Source of the DNA: CAUYUA01 sp963575675 | GTDB lineage: Bacteria > Pseudomonadota > Alphaproteobacteria > Azospirillales > Azospirillaceae | DNA length: 64,000 bases | Direction: 5' to 3' | Assembly: GCA_963575675.1 (NCBI GenBank) | Contig: CAUYUA010000011.1 | Span: forward strand, 1 to 64,000 | In this document: positions 1 through 8,937 of the stretch, one piece after another | Layout: the number at the start of each line of letters is the position of its first letter | Numbering within the stretch: position 1 is the stretch's first letter | Notes under the pieces: generated by a model | The model's database searches: none | What the model was told of the DNA's origin: nothing | Seen by the model: the letters and a program-made list of their open reading frames with translations, nothing else | Made by a program: the position numbers and the translations under genes

Positions 1-821
1 GGATAAGAGGCGGCGGCTTGAGCAATATTCATCGCCACCATAACCAAAGGAACATAACGAAGAGCCACTCCTGTGGTTTCCGCGCGCAACAGTAAAAAAG
101 CCTCGCTGAAACGGGCCAGAGTAAAAAGAACAGCCAGAACAATAACGCTCCACAGTCGGCGGTCGAACTGAACCATGGCCGCGCGCGATAGTGGAAAAGC
201 GCGTGTTTTTCCTGGCGCGCTTCGGGTGACGACTTGAGAGCGGCGCGGTTCATGAACAAAGAAGACAATCGCCAATACAGCCAAAGTCGCCGGAATGGTC
301 GCCACCCAGAAAACCAAGCGGACGCCGTCGTTCTCGCCACCATATTGGATCAGTAAGACCGTGGCCGCAAGCGGGCCGAGCACGGCGCCGACAGTGTCAA
401 GGGCGTGACGAAGACCATAAGCTGCGCCGCGCAGCTCTGACGGCGTGACGTCGGCAATCAAAGCGTCGCGAGGAGCCCCCCGAATCCCTTTGCCAATTCG
501 ATCCAAGAAACGGGCCAGAAAAACCGTCAGAACGGAATCGGCGAGCGGAAACATCGGCTTGGTCAGAGCCGCCATGCCATATCCCAATAAAACCAAAGGC
601 TTGCGACGACCAAACCAATCGCTAACCGCGCCGGAAAAGAGCTTCGCAATGGCGGCGGTCGCTTCAGCGACGCCCTCGATCAACCCAACCGACCAAGCTC
701 CGGCGCCAAGCCCAGACACCAAGAACAACGGCAGCAAGCTGTGGATCATTTCAGATGAAAGGTCCATCAACAAACTGACAAACCCCAGAGCCCATACGCT
801 GGACGGCAACAATGCGCGCAT
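1..821 (-). CDS. MFS transporter, 3' end outside window
   Basis: The N-terminal 273 residues of a major facilitator superfamily transporter are present; the rest lies beyond base 1. The protein starts MRALLPSSVWALGF and shows successive hydrophobic helices. The loop between helices 2 and 3 is the typical MFS type, SDWFGRRKPL, followed by FLARFLDRIGKGIRGAPRDAL and a helix 5-like GAVLGPLAATVLL. The ATG at 821 is the only plausible start, because the frame is closed upstream by the stop of the chemoreceptor gene 36 bases away. That tight spacing on the same strand suggests co-transcription with the receptor. The substrate cannot be read from the sequence. Frame continuity was followed by hand to the window edge. 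Confidence 0.85.
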   Translation of the reverse strand, partial: MRALLPSSVWALGFVSLLMDLSSEMIHSLLPLFLVSGLGAGAWSVGLIEGVAEATAAIAKLFSGAVSDWFGRRKPLVLLGYGMAALTKPMFPLADSVLTVFLARFLDRIGKGIRGAPRDALIADVTPSELRGAAYGLRHALDTVGAVLGPLAATVLLIQYGGENDGVRLVFWVATIPATLAVLAIVFFVHEPRRSQVVTRSAPGKTRAFPLSRAAMVQFDRRLWSVIVLAVLFTLARFSEAFLLLRAETTGVALRYVPLVMVAMNIAQAAASY

Positions 822-857
822 CAGAGACTTTCTTTGTTGCGATGTGTGCGATGTTTC

Positions 858-2555
858 TCAACTTCTGATGGAGGTGACAAAACGAGCCGCGTCATTTTGA
901 AGCGACTTGAAATCAGAAGCAAGATCGGTGATGGAATCAATCATTTCTATGGCGGAGCGCCCGGTTTCTTCCGCGCATCCAGCCATGGCGCGAACGCTAT
1001 TGCTAGAGCGCAAAGCATTGGAGGACGCATCATCAACAGCGTGAGATATCTCTTTGGTCTGCCGGAGCTGGTCGGAAACAGCCATCGTAACTTGCGTGGA
1101 GAGCGCTTCGACTTCCTCGATCGTCTGACGAATGGCGTGAATGGCCTCGACGACGTCGGAGGTTGCAGACTGAATGGCGACGACTTGCTTTCCGATGTCT
1201 TCGGTGGCGCGAGCCGTTTGTGAAGCAAGCCCCTTAACTTCGTGAGCGACGACGGCGAAACCCTTCCCTGCGTCTCCGGCGCGAGCGGCTTCAATGGTGG
1301 CGTTCAATGCGAGAAGGTTGGTTTGTCCTGCAATGGAGTTAATCAACTTGACGATTTCTCCGATGCGGCGAGAACTGTCCGTAAGAGCGCCGACCGCGAT
1401 ATCGCTTTGACGGCTGCGCTCGGCTGCGCGAGCGACGGCGGCGCCAGAGGCTTGAACGCGGTTGCCGACCTCTCCGATCGAACTGGAAAGCCGTAGAGAA
1501 GCGTCGTTGACCACGCCGACCACCTGCGCCGCCTGAGAAGATTGCTCGGCGGCGTCAACGGCTTGAGAGCGCATGCCTTCGGCTGTGTCGCGCAAACGCT
1601 GGGCGCTGTCGCGGATCATGCGAGTCGTGTCGGCAACTTTAGATAAAACTTTAACGAAAGCAGAATCGAAGTCTCGAGCGACGTTGGCTAAGGCTTTCTT
1701 ACGCTCTTCTTCCGCGCGGCGTTGAGATAATGCTTGTTCTTCCTGCAAAGCGACGACTTGTAGAGCGTTTTGTTTGAAGACTTCGACAGCCATTCCGATT
1801 TCTCCGATTTCGTCGGCGCGATTCACGCCGAGAATCAAGACGTCAAGCTCTCCATGCGCCAAGCGCCGCATTACTTTGGTCATTTGGCGCACCGGAACGG
1901 CGATTAGGCGTCCGACCAACCATGACATAACGGCGGTGATAACCAAGCCGCCGATCACCAAACAGAAAAACACCATGCGCACATCGGCGCCTTCTTGAAT
2001 TTCTTCTTCATGTACTTTTTTAACGTCGTCGTTCTCCAGAACCAACAAATTCTCAAAGATTTTGGTCAGATCCTCATAATCTCCCTGAGCCGTCCACATC
2101 CACGAGACGGTGGCCGAAAAATCAACCTCCAGCATCTGAATAACATTGTCTCCGTTTTTGCGATATTTATCTAGCCCTTTCTTTAAATCGTCAATCAGCT
2201 TCAACTCTTGTTCATTGAAAACAAAAGCGCTCTTCAATGTAACGATGCGTTGATCAGCCCTTTTAACAATTTCTAGGAAATACGTAGATATTTCTTTGGT
2301 TTTCTTTTCGTCCACGCCTGCGGCGCTCCAGGTTAACATGCGGTACAATTCCATGTGCGCATTCTGGAGTTCGCGAACAATGACGTTAACGTCATGGGTT
2401 TTGGCAAAATTTATGCTTACGATGCGTTCCAAGGCGGCGCTTTGGTTGCGCAGCGCCCAATCGCCAACTCCGGCGATCATAAGAATGCCGATCACGGCAA
2501 AAATCGGCGCGATGAAAACTTTCGCTCCAATTCGGATATTATTGAGAATTCCCAT
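858..2555 (-). CDS. Methyl-accepting chemotaxis protein with periplasmic helical sensor
   Basis: This is a 565-aa transmembrane chemoreceptor. TM1 is at about residues 12-32 and TM2 at about 192-216. They enclose a mostly helical periplasmic domain of about 160 residues, like four-helix-bundle sensors. A HAMP segment follows (about 217-268), then a long coiled coil with the conserved hairpin tip (INSIAGQTNLLALNATIEAA, then RAGDAGKGFAVVAHEVK). It should pass ligand signals to CheA/CheW; the ligand is unknown. The frame is open further upstream (to 2639), but the ATG at 2555 follows a strong GGAGGGGAGGA site about 8 bases away and gives a normal receptor N-terminus (MGILNNIRIGAK). An MFS gene follows 36 bases downstream. 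Confidence 0.92.
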   Translation of the reverse strand: MGILNNIRIGAKVFIAPIFAVIGILMIAGVGDWALRNQSAALERIVSINFAKTHDVNVIVRELQNAHMELYRMLTWSAAGVDEKKTKEISTYFLEIVKRADQRIVTLKSAFVFNEQELKLIDDLKKGLDKYRKNGDNVIQMLEVDFSATVSWMWTAQGDYEDLTKIFENLLVLENDDVKKVHEEEIQEGADVRMVFFCLVIGGLVITAVMSWLVGRLIAVPVRQMTKVMRRLAHGELDVLILGVNRADEIGEIGMAVEVFKQNALQVVALQEEQALSQRRAEEERKKALANVARDFDSAFVKVLSKVADTTRMIRDSAQRLRDTAEGMRSQAVDAAEQSSQAAQVVGVVNDASLRLSSSIGEVGNRVQASGAAVARAAERSRQSDIAVGALTDSSRRIGEIVKLINSIAGQTNLLALNATIEAARAGDAGKGFAVVAHEVKGLASQTARATEDIGKQVVAIQSATSDVVEAIHAIRQTIEEVEALSTQVTMAVSDQLRQTKEISHAVDDASSNALRSSNSVRAMAGCAEETGRSAIEMIDSITDLASDFKSLQNDAARFVTSIRS

Positions 2556-3064
2556 AACGACGTCCTCCCCTCCTCCACTATCCTTGATCGAATCGGTGAA
2601 TTCAAGTTTATTGCGCCATACAAAAAATACCGTCTCCACTCATAGCAAACATCCGCCTCCGATAAACATATTGAATGAAAGACGCCTTGTTTCTGCAATC
2701 TCTGGTGTTTTATTTCTCGTAATAATTGCATAGCATTATATAAAATTGGTTTATAAAATGCTTCAAATCTATTCGAAAATTCCATTCATGTTTCATAAAG
2801 GGAGAAACATGGCGACGCAAACTCCCGACTCGGAGAGAGAGGGCTATGGCGATCGACGCATTTTACCGAATGGTTTTCACTTTTCATGTTCTATGGGATG
2901 ATTTAAGCATTTTTTCCACAAGCGAGCGATCAGTCGGCGCTTGCGCTCAAAGTCCGTCTCCGACTATGTTCATCCGTGTCCGCCAGACGAATTGACGCAA
3001 TTGGATGATTCGCGCGACGGCAATAATTCGATCCAGAGACGTTACGAGAAGAAGGTTTCGCTTG
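2556..3064. other. Divergent intergenic region, chemoreceptor/cobH
   Basis: About 510 bases separate two divergent genes. The stretch near 2700-2760 is AT-rich and would suit promoters. Several short frames cross the region but none has a credible ribosome binding site or recognisable product. No repeat copy or strong hairpin was seen. Confidence 0.5.
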
Positions 3065-3694
3065 ATGATGGCTTATAATCACGATGCTCACGACATTTAT
3101 CGTCAGTCCTTCGCCATTATTCGCAGCGAGGCTGATCTCAGCGGCGTTCCGGAAGATATGGAAAAGGTGGCGATCCGCATTGCTCACACCTGCGGAATGG
3201 TTGACGTCATTCAAGATTTACGATTCTCGCCCGACGCCGGGAAGATCGGACGTTCCGCGATTGCAGCCGGAGCGCCGATTCTATGCGACTGTCAGATGGT
3301 TTATGATGGAATCATGAGATCGCGGCTTCATGCAAACAATCAGATTGTTTGCACATTAAAGGATCCGGAGGTTCCTGGATTGGCGCGAACGATTAAGAAC
3401 ACGCGCTCGGCGGCGGCGGTGGACTTGTGGCGTCCAAATTTGACCGGAGCGGTTGTGGTGATTGGAAACGCGCCAACGGCGTTGTTTCGGTTATTGGAAT
3501 TGTTGAACGATGGAGCGTCGAAACCAGCGTTGATTATCGGGTGTCCCGTTGGATTTGTCGGCGCGGCGGAAGCTAAGGAAGCGTTGATCTCTAACCATTA
3601 CGGCGCGGCGTATATTGCAATTCAGGGGCGACGAGGCGGAAGCGCGATGGCGGCGGCGGCGGTGAATGCTTTGGCGAGCGAACGTCATGAATAG
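3065..3694 (+). CDS. cobH: Precorrin-8X methylmutase (precorrin isomerase)
   Basis: CobH/CbiC moves the C-11 methyl of precorrin-8X to C-12 to give hydrogenobyrinate, a late step in corrin ring synthesis for vitamin B12. The 209-residue length matches the family. The conserved N-terminal block (IYRQSFAIIRSEADL) is present, as is the catalytic histidine at about residue 41 in AIRIAHTCGM. The binding-site segments GAPILCDCQMV and PTALFRLLELL, and the C-terminal GCPVGFVGAAEAKEAL, are also visible. The start at 3065 follows GAGAAGAAGG by 9 bases; 3068 is an alternative. No other cob gene is adjacent, so the rest of the pathway lies elsewhere. A repeat element begins 22 bases after the stop. Confidence 0.93.
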   Translation: MMAYNHDAHDIYRQSFAIIRSEADLSGVPEDMEKVAIRIAHTCGMVDVIQDLRFSPDAGKIGRSAIAAGAPILCDCQMVYDGIMRSRLHANNQIVCTLKDPEVPGLARTIKNTRSAAAVDLWRPNLTGAVVVIGNAPTALFRLLELLNDGASKPALIIGCPVGFVGAAEAKEALISNHYGAAYIAIQGRRGGSAMAAAAVNALASERHE

Positions 3695-3715
3695 GCATGA
3701 ATAGGAATTAAAAAA

Positions 3716-3822
3716 GTCCAGGGACTGCGTTCCTGGTCGTAGGGAGCCATAGGGGGAAGCGAAAGCCCCTCTTATTCGCGCTCTTATTCGCGCTCTTATT
3801 CGCGCAGCGATCTTCCTCTGGA
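3716..3822 (+). repeat. Dispersed structured repeat, copy 1 (sense to cobH)
   Basis: This copy has the element's usual order: GTCCAGGGACTG, TTCCTGGTCG, an AGGGG tract, AAGCGAAAGCCCC, TTATTCGCG, then GCGATCTTCCTCTGGA. It starts 22 bases after the cobH stop, in the same orientation as cobH. It is longer than other copies because CTCTTATTCGCG is repeated three times in tandem at 3769-3804. The ends (TCCAGGG and CCTCTGGA) can pair. Confidence 0.88.
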
Positions 3823-3959
3823 ACCGTTCGGAGCCTGTTGCAAAATCAAAAATCAGCTCACCGATTTACATGATGACGCGCCGATGATGCGCCTTTGTGA
3901 AACAAAACAGCGCCACGAATTGATTTTTCCCGATAAAAGCTTTGATTCCAACAATAGGC

Positions 3960-4050
3960 TCCAAGAAAAGATAGCTTCGCGAATAAGGGAGGGGGGGGAG
4001 ATCACATTACTTTATAATCCCCCCCACGCCTAAGAACTCAATCCCTGCCC
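3960..4050 (-). repeat. Dispersed structured repeat, diverged copy 1b
   Basis: Read on the minus strand this is a diverged copy of the same element: GGGCAGGGATTGAGTTC, a GGGGGGGATTATAA block, CCCTTATTCGCGAAGC and a closing TTCTTGG. It begins 56 bases after the stop of the minus-strand gene ending at 4106. Copies 1 and 1b therefore form an inverted pair, each in sense to its own upstream gene. Confidence 0.7.
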
Positions 4051-4105
4051 TTTTCAACTTTCAACGCAACAAAATCGAAGACGAATTTTACTTTATAGCA
4101 CATTT

Positions 4106-5053
4106 CTACGCCTCGACCTCATCTTCGTCTTTCAAGCCAGGAAAAGCGCTTTCTTGCTTCTGATTCATTCTATTGATCGCAACAGTCATCAACAAACCAA
4201 TCCGCCGATCGGATTTGAAGAGTTTCCGAAGCGCCTTCTGACGCCGAGGATCGCCTTTCAACCATTCAGAAACAGCGTCCTGATGCTGACGATGCACCGA
4301 GAGCATGTAGAAAACAGATTGCTCTGCACAAATTATTTCCTTCTCTTTTAATCTCTCTAAAATTGCAGTAACGTACAGAGAGAGGATTAAAGGAAATAGC
4401 TCTTCTTCATCCTCTGCATCTTGACTGTCCTGCATCTCAGACTGTTTTCCATCATCGTTTTCTCCAAACAACACGGAAATGTTTGCAGGCGATTCGGCGG
4501 GCGGCTTGTTGAACCCAGCGTCAGCGACAAACGAAGAAACGAAAGCCTCTGTAGGAAGAGCGGACTCGGCGATACAAGCATCCAGTGGAGCGTCTTTAAT
4601 TTCTGTAAGCAACTTCTCCAGCGGGTCGATCTCAGACGAAACATTCGACGATGCGTCTAACGCCGCCGGATTTGTTTCCACAAACGTCGATTCGACATCC
4701 CCCAAGGACGTGGAAAGAGAAGACTCGATCTGCGCCAAAGATTCATTTTCAATGATCTTTAGAATTTCTTGAGTCTCTTCAATAAACAACGGTTCTTCGC
4801 CGCCGCTTCCAGCTTCGACGACGCGCGCAGGAGCCGTTTGAGACATAGCCTCGCCGATTTGACGGGCGTATTCTCCCAACTCCTGAGGCTTGAAAAAAAT
4901 CAACCCGATGGCGTCGATGACATCGAGAAGTCGCTTTTTGCGAACCTTCCAGTTCCCCGCGTCTTGCACATGAATCAACCAGCGATCTATGGCCTTCTGA
5001 ACATCCGGGGAAGCGGCGTCATAGACAAGATTATCGATCTGAGAGATGAGCAT
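4106..5053 (-). CDS. Hypothetical protein, acidic middle region
   Basis: This 315-residue protein is not recognised. It has three parts. The N-terminal helical region (about residues 1-85, MLISQIDNLVYDAASPDVQK, with a basic WKVRKKRLLDVIDAIGLIFF segment) is followed by a long acidic, Ser/Ala-rich, probably disordered stretch. The C-terminal helical domain (about the last 90 residues) contains LFPLILSLYVTAILERLKEK and ends in basic helices. There is no signal peptide or clear membrane span. The frame is open to 5266, but that extension overlaps the preceding phosphatase; the ATG at 5053 lies 49 bases after the phosphatase stop. The pair is probably co-transcribed, but function cannot be inferred. 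Confidence 0.7.
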   Translation of the reverse strand: MLISQIDNLVYDAASPDVQKAIDRWLIHVQDAGNWKVRKKRLLDVIDAIGLIFFKPQELGEYARQIGEAMSQTAPARVVEAGSGGEEPLFIEETQEILKIIENESLAQIESSLSTSLGDVESTFVETNPAALDASSNVSSEIDPLEKLLTEIKDAPLDACIAESALPTEAFVSSFVADAGFNKPPAESPANISVLFGENDDGKQSEMQDSQDAEDEEELFPLILSLYVTAILERLKEKEIICAEQSVFYMLSVHRQHQDAVSEWLKGDPRRQKALRKLFKSDRRIGLLMTVAINRMNQKQESAFPGLKDEDEVEA

Positions 5054-5102
5054 ATCCAAATGCTTTCGTGGCTGTCGCTCTGGTTTTGTCCGCGTGTGGC
5101 GA

Positions 5103-5891
5103 TTATCGCGTGTGGCCGTGGAGGACGGCCAAAGTTTCGGCGTGAAGACGCGCGTCTCCGGACGCGATGACTCGACCATCGGAGCCTGCGTGGAGCGGCG
5201 CTCCGGACCAGTCGGTGATAATTCCGCCGGCGCCCGTGACGACAGGAGCCAAAGCGGCGAAGTCATAGAGCTTCAAACCCGATTCGACGATGACGTCTTG
5301 AAAACCCGACGCCAGCAGTCCGTAAGCGTAGCAGTCTCCGCCATAAATGGTGATTTTAGTTTTTGCCGTCAAACGCTGGAAAGCAATGCGCTCTGAGTCG
5401 GAGAAAAGATCAGGCGAGGTCGTGCAAAGCGTCGCGGCGGAAAGACCGGCGCAAGGACGAACTTTGGTGGGAACGCCGTTAAGAGTGGTGGGGCGTCCGG
5501 CGGCGCCGATCCAACGATCTTTGGTGATCGGCTGATCGATCACTCCAAGAATCGGAACGCCTTCATGCAGAAGAGCGACCAAAGTTCCAAAGATGGGACG
5601 CCCTGTGATGAAAGATTTTGTCCCGTCGATGGGATCAATAACCCAAACATATTCAGAGTCGAGTGATTTCCCGCCGAATTCTTCACCCAACACGCCATCT
5701 TCCGGGCGCTGATCGTTCAGAATGGCACGAATGATGCTTTCAGCCTCTCTGTCGGCTTGGGTGACGGGGGAGCTGTCGGGTTTATCGTCGACAGTCAACG
5801 GAGCCCGAAAATAGCGGCGAATGGCGGCGCCTCCGGCGTCGACCAGACGTTGCGCCAGTTGGACCAAATGGATGGGACAGGTGACGGACAT
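5103..5891 (-). CDS. hisN: Inositol monophosphatase-family phosphatase, probably histidinol-phosphatase
   Basis: This is a 262-residue metal-dependent phosphatase of the IMPase fold. Metal ligands are visible in GEEFG (about residue 70) and DPIDGTKSF (Asp 86 and Asp 89), and in the C-terminal LYDFAALAPVVTGAGG. The sequence GGDCYAYGLLASG and the family length fit the HisN subgroup, which dephosphorylates histidinol phosphate in histidine synthesis. An inositol-1-phosphatase or CysQ-like role cannot be excluded. The frame is open to 5975, but the ATG at 5891 has GAGGAA just upstream and gives a family-like N-terminus (MSVTCPIHLVQLAQRL). An unknown gene follows 49 bases downstream. Confidence 0.82.
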   Translation of the reverse strand: MSVTCPIHLVQLAQRLVDAGGAAIRRYFRAPLTVDDKPDSSPVTQADREAESIIRAILNDQRPEDGVLGEEFGGKSLDSEYVWVIDPIDGTKSFITGRPIFGTLVALLHEGVPILGVIDQPITKDRWIGAAGRPTTLNGVPTKVRPCAGLSAATLCTTSPDLFSDSERIAFQRLTAKTKITIYGGDCYAYGLLASGFQDVIVESGLKLYDFAALAPVVTGAGGIITDWSGAPLHAGSDGRVIASGDARLHAETLAVLHGHTR

Positions 5892-6314
5892 GGTTCCTCG
5901 ATCCGCGATCAGGCCGGCGATGATTTTAGACGTCCTTGTTCCAATCGGAAATAAGAAAACTGCGCGCGGCGACAAGAGTCGTCATCTTCGGACGATTAAG
6001 GCCGGTTCGGGAGGCTCCCAAGACTGTTTCGGCGAAACGCCTGCTCAAAATAAAGTCAAATCGACGCAGAATTGAGCGATGAAAAAAAAGGCAAATAAAT
6101 GAGCGATTGAAGTCAGCCTATACCCCGGTGTTCAGATGATCGGAATTGGAAAAAAAACAGGCAGATCGAAGCGCAAGAACGATTCATGCGCGAAGAGTGC
6201 GGGGAAAATCCTTTTCATTCATCTGTTTGCCGTGTTGCAGTAAGAACTATTTATCGCTAAACACTTTATCCATAATCCCCGGGAATCTCGGTTCGATTGG
6301 AGGCCACGTAATCC
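5892..6314. other. Divergent intergenic region, phosphatase/ATP-grasp
   Basis: About 420 bases separate divergent genes. No repeat copy, RNA gene or credible small ORF was seen. The region presumably holds both promoters, but no consensus site could be assigned. Confidence 0.45.
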
Positions 6315-7844
6315 ATGACTCTTCTTTCAGGCCACGGCGCCCAAACGCAAAGTCAAACGCAAGCGGTCGCAAGCGCTTCGGGAAAGAGCGCGTCAAAAGG
6401 ACTGTTGGCGCACTATGATCCGGGGCCGTTCTATGACGAGATGTTTGGAACGCCCGATAAACCCGCCGTCCACACGCAGAACATCCGCGAACGTCTACAT
6501 TGCTTGGATTTTCATGATCTGCGGCGACGAGCCATAGAAACCGAACGAGAATTGTATAATTTGGGAATCACATTTCTGATTTACTCAGAAAGAGAGGCCA
6601 TAGACCGCATTTTGCCTTTCGACATCATTCCCCGCGTCATTTCCGCGCGGGAGTGGGCGCATCTGGAAGCCGGATGCGTGCAAAGAGTCACGGCGCTGAA
6701 TTGTTTCCTCCATGACATTTACCATGATCAAAAAATCATTAAAGACGGCGTGATCCCTGCCGACCTGGTGTTCAGCAACAGTAACTTTCGCCCGCAAATG
6801 TTGGGAGTGAAGGTTCCCTTCAACACTTACATCAACATTCTAGGCATCGATTTGGTGCGCGACGCCAATGGCGCGTTCCTGGTGTTGGAAGACAATGGCC
6901 GCGTCCCTTCCGGAGTCTCTTATGTGGTGGAAAACCGCCACATGATGCAGCGCGCCTTTCCTGATCTTATGCACGACATCGGCATTCGACCGGTCGATAG
7001 CTACGGACTAAAGCTGTTCGAAGCGGTTTCAGAGATCGCGCCTCCCGTCGTTGGTCGAGAACCTCAAGTTGTGTTGTTGTCGCCCGGAGCCTACAACTCC
7101 GCTTATTTCGAGCATATCTTTCTTGCTCGCGAAATGGGCGCGCCGTTGGTTGAAGGACGCGACTTGGTGGTGGAAAACGACCGCGTCTATATGAGAACGA
7201 CAAATGGTTTGGCTCCCGTAGATTCTATCTATCGCCGAATCGGAGACGATTTCCTTGACCCCAAAGCTTTCAACACCGACAGCTTATTGGGAGTTCCGGG
7301 CATCCTTGAAGCCTATCGCAAAGGCAATGTCGCCCTCGCCAACGCCATTGGCACAGGCGTTGCAGACGACAAAGCCGTGTATTGCTATGTGCCGCGCATG
7401 ATTAAATACTATTTAGGGCAAGAGCCTTTGTTGCCTAACGTGCAAACCAATATTTGTCGAGAAGCGGAGGGATTGGCCTATACGCTCGCACACTTGGACC
7501 AGCTTGTGGTCAAGCCGGTCGGGGAAGCAGGCGGATACGGCATCACAATCGGCCCACGCGCCACCAAAGAGCAGCTCGATGACTGCCGCGCCAAGCTGAT
7601 CGCCGACCCCTCCAACTACATCAGCCAACCCATGGTGCCGCTGTCGGTGTCGCCTACGTTGGTTGAAGAAGGCGTCGAGCCGCGTCACGTTGATCTGAGA
7701 CCGTTCATCATTACCGGAAAAACTCCGTGGGTCTTGCCGGGTGGACTGTCGCGCGTGGCGATGCGCAAGGGCACGTTGATCGTCAACTCATCCCAGGGCG
7801 GCGGATCAAAAGACACCTGGGTTTTGGAGGAGGAGAATCCGTGA
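6315..7844 (+). CDS. Circularly permuted ATP-grasp protein, type 2
   Basis: This 509-residue protein belongs to the circularly permuted ATP-grasp family (formerly DUF404/DUF407). The signature blocks are visible: DPGPFYDEMF near the N-terminus, INILGIDLVRDANGAFLVLEDN, a GVSYVVENRHMM segment, and a C-terminal PVGEAGGYGITIG with HVDLRPFIITG. Family members are thought to ligate a carboxylate to an amine, probably in peptide synthesis or modification, but the substrate is unknown. GGAGG lies 11 bases before the ATG. Its stop overlaps the GTG start of the alpha-E gene (GTGA), so the two are translationally coupled. No transglutaminase or proteasome-like protease gene follows, although these often accompany the pair. 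Confidence 0.9.
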   Translation: MTLLSGHGAQTQSQTQAVASASGKSASKGLLAHYDPGPFYDEMFGTPDKPAVHTQNIRERLHCLDFHDLRRRAIETERELYNLGITFLIYSEREAIDRILPFDIIPRVISAREWAHLEAGCVQRVTALNCFLHDIYHDQKIIKDGVIPADLVFSNSNFRPQMLGVKVPFNTYINILGIDLVRDANGAFLVLEDNGRVPSGVSYVVENRHMMQRAFPDLMHDIGIRPVDSYGLKLFEAVSEIAPPVVGREPQVVLLSPGAYNSAYFEHIFLAREMGAPLVEGRDLVVENDRVYMRTTNGLAPVDSIYRRIGDDFLDPKAFNTDSLLGVPGILEAYRKGNVALANAIGTGVADDKAVYCYVPRMIKYYLGQEPLLPNVQTNICREAEGLAYTLAHLDQLVVKPVGEAGGYGITIGPRATKEQLDDCRAKLIADPSNYISQPMVPLSVSPTLVEEGVEPRHVDLRPFIITGKTPWVLPGGLSRVAMRKGTLIVNSSQGGGSKDTWVLEEENP

Positions 7845-8809
7845 GCCACCTGCTCGCCCGATACGCGGAAAGCATCTTTTGGATGGCGCGCTACATGGAG
7901 CGGGCCGAAAACCTCGCCCGCATCTTGGAGGTTCACGAAACTTTCAGCCATGACGGCGGCGGCGCGAAGGATTGGCGCCCGATTCTGCAACTCAACGCCG
8001 ACGAACGCCGCTTCTTCGAGCGTTTCAAGGTCGCCTCGGCGGAAAACGTCATCCGTTTCTACGTTCTCGACGCCGAGAATCCGACCTCGATCTTGGCTGG
8101 CGTGCGTGCGGCGCGTGAAAACGCCCGCATCTTGCGACCTTGGATCAGCACGGAAATGTGGTCGCATATCAACATATTCTACAACCAACTTTTGGCGCTG
8201 ACGCCGCAAGATATGGCTCCGCACGCTCTAACCCGCCATTGCGCCGTCATTAAGGAAGCTTGCCAAGCGCACACCGGAATCACCGAGGGCACCTTCTATC
8301 GCGATCAGAGCTGGTTCTTTTATCAGCTTGGAAAACATATCGAGCGCGCCGACCAAACCACGCGATTGCTCGACATTGAGTACCACAAACTCTTGCCGTC
8401 ATTGCACAACGCAGCTTCATTGCTTGATTTCGTTCAGTGGCACGCCGTCTTGCGTTCCGCCGCCGGATATCACGCTTTCCGGCGCGTTTATCCCCGCGGC
8501 ATGACTTCTGCGTCCGTTGCCGGCTTCATGCTGTTCAACGAAGCTTTCCCGCGATCGGTGATGAACTGCATGCGCCAAATCGCCGGCCTCCTTATGCGCG
8601 TGCGCTCCCAGTATCAGCTTAGGGGAGGAAACGACTCCATGGAGGTGGTTGATCTGATTTTGGCCGCACTGGAAGCCAGGCCGATCGATCAAATCATTCA
8701 AGAGGGATTGCACGACTATCTTGACTGGCTGCAACTTCGGTTGTGTGATGTAACATCCGGAATTAGCCGCGATTTCTTTGGGGGCGCTCCGGTGGTGAAC
8801 GACGCCTAA
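7841..8809 (+). CDS. Alpha-E domain protein (DUF403)
   Basis: A 322-residue all-helical alpha-E domain protein, the usual partner of the permuted ATP-grasp protein. It begins VSHLLARYAESIFWMARYME, followed by RAENLARILEVHETF, which is the classic opening of the family. Later blocks include FYRDQSWFFYQLGKHIERAD and QYQLRGGNDSMEVVD. The start is the GTG at 7841, overlapping the upstream stop by four bases and preceded by GGAGGAGGAG. A longer frame beginning at 7727 is only upstream read-through inside the ATP-grasp gene. Its exact biochemical role is unknown. Confidence 0.9.
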   Translation: MSHLLARYAESIFWMARYMERAENLARILEVHETFSHDGGGAKDWRPILQLNADERRFFERFKVASAENVIRFYVLDAENPTSILAGVRAARENARILRPWISTEMWSHINIFYNQLLALTPQDMAPHALTRHCAVIKEACQAHTGITEGTFYRDQSWFFYQLGKHIERADQTTRLLDIEYHKLLPSLHNAASLLDFVQWHAVLRSAAGYHAFRRVYPRGMTSASVAGFMLFNEAFPRSVMNCMRQIAGLLMRVRSQYQLRGGNDSMEVVDLILAALEARPIDQIIQEGLHDYLDWLQLRLCDVTSGISRDFFGGAPVVNDA

Positions 8810-8822
8810 AACGTTCGGTTAA

Positions 8823-8937
8823 GAGCTTGTCCGGAGAAAATATCAATGTTTCCAATATGTCCGACGACAACGCCGTCGAAACGACGAAAGTCGTTGGAAA
8901 CATCGATATTTTCTTCGGGCAGGCTCTCAGAGCCTGC
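8823..8937. promoter_or_regulatory. Long imperfect dyad with an alternative hairpin upstream of bpt
   Basis: The arm at 8823-8855 (GAGCTTGTCCGGAGAAAATA onwards) pairs imperfectly with 8894-8926 (TTGGAAACATCGATATTTTC onwards). The distal part of the second arm can instead form a tight hairpin, GCAGGCTCT-C-AGAGCCTGC, at 8919-8937. The two pairings compete, which resembles an attenuator, but no T-run follows. The rest of the 349-base gap (8810-9158) has no convincing gene, and its relation to bpt is inference. Confidence 0.4.

Noticed and set aside
5054..5266. N-terminal extension of the unknown gene at 4106-5053
   Set aside because: It would overlap the 3' end of the phosphatase gene in another frame and is Arg/Pro/Ser-rich. 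The ATG at 5053 is cleaner.
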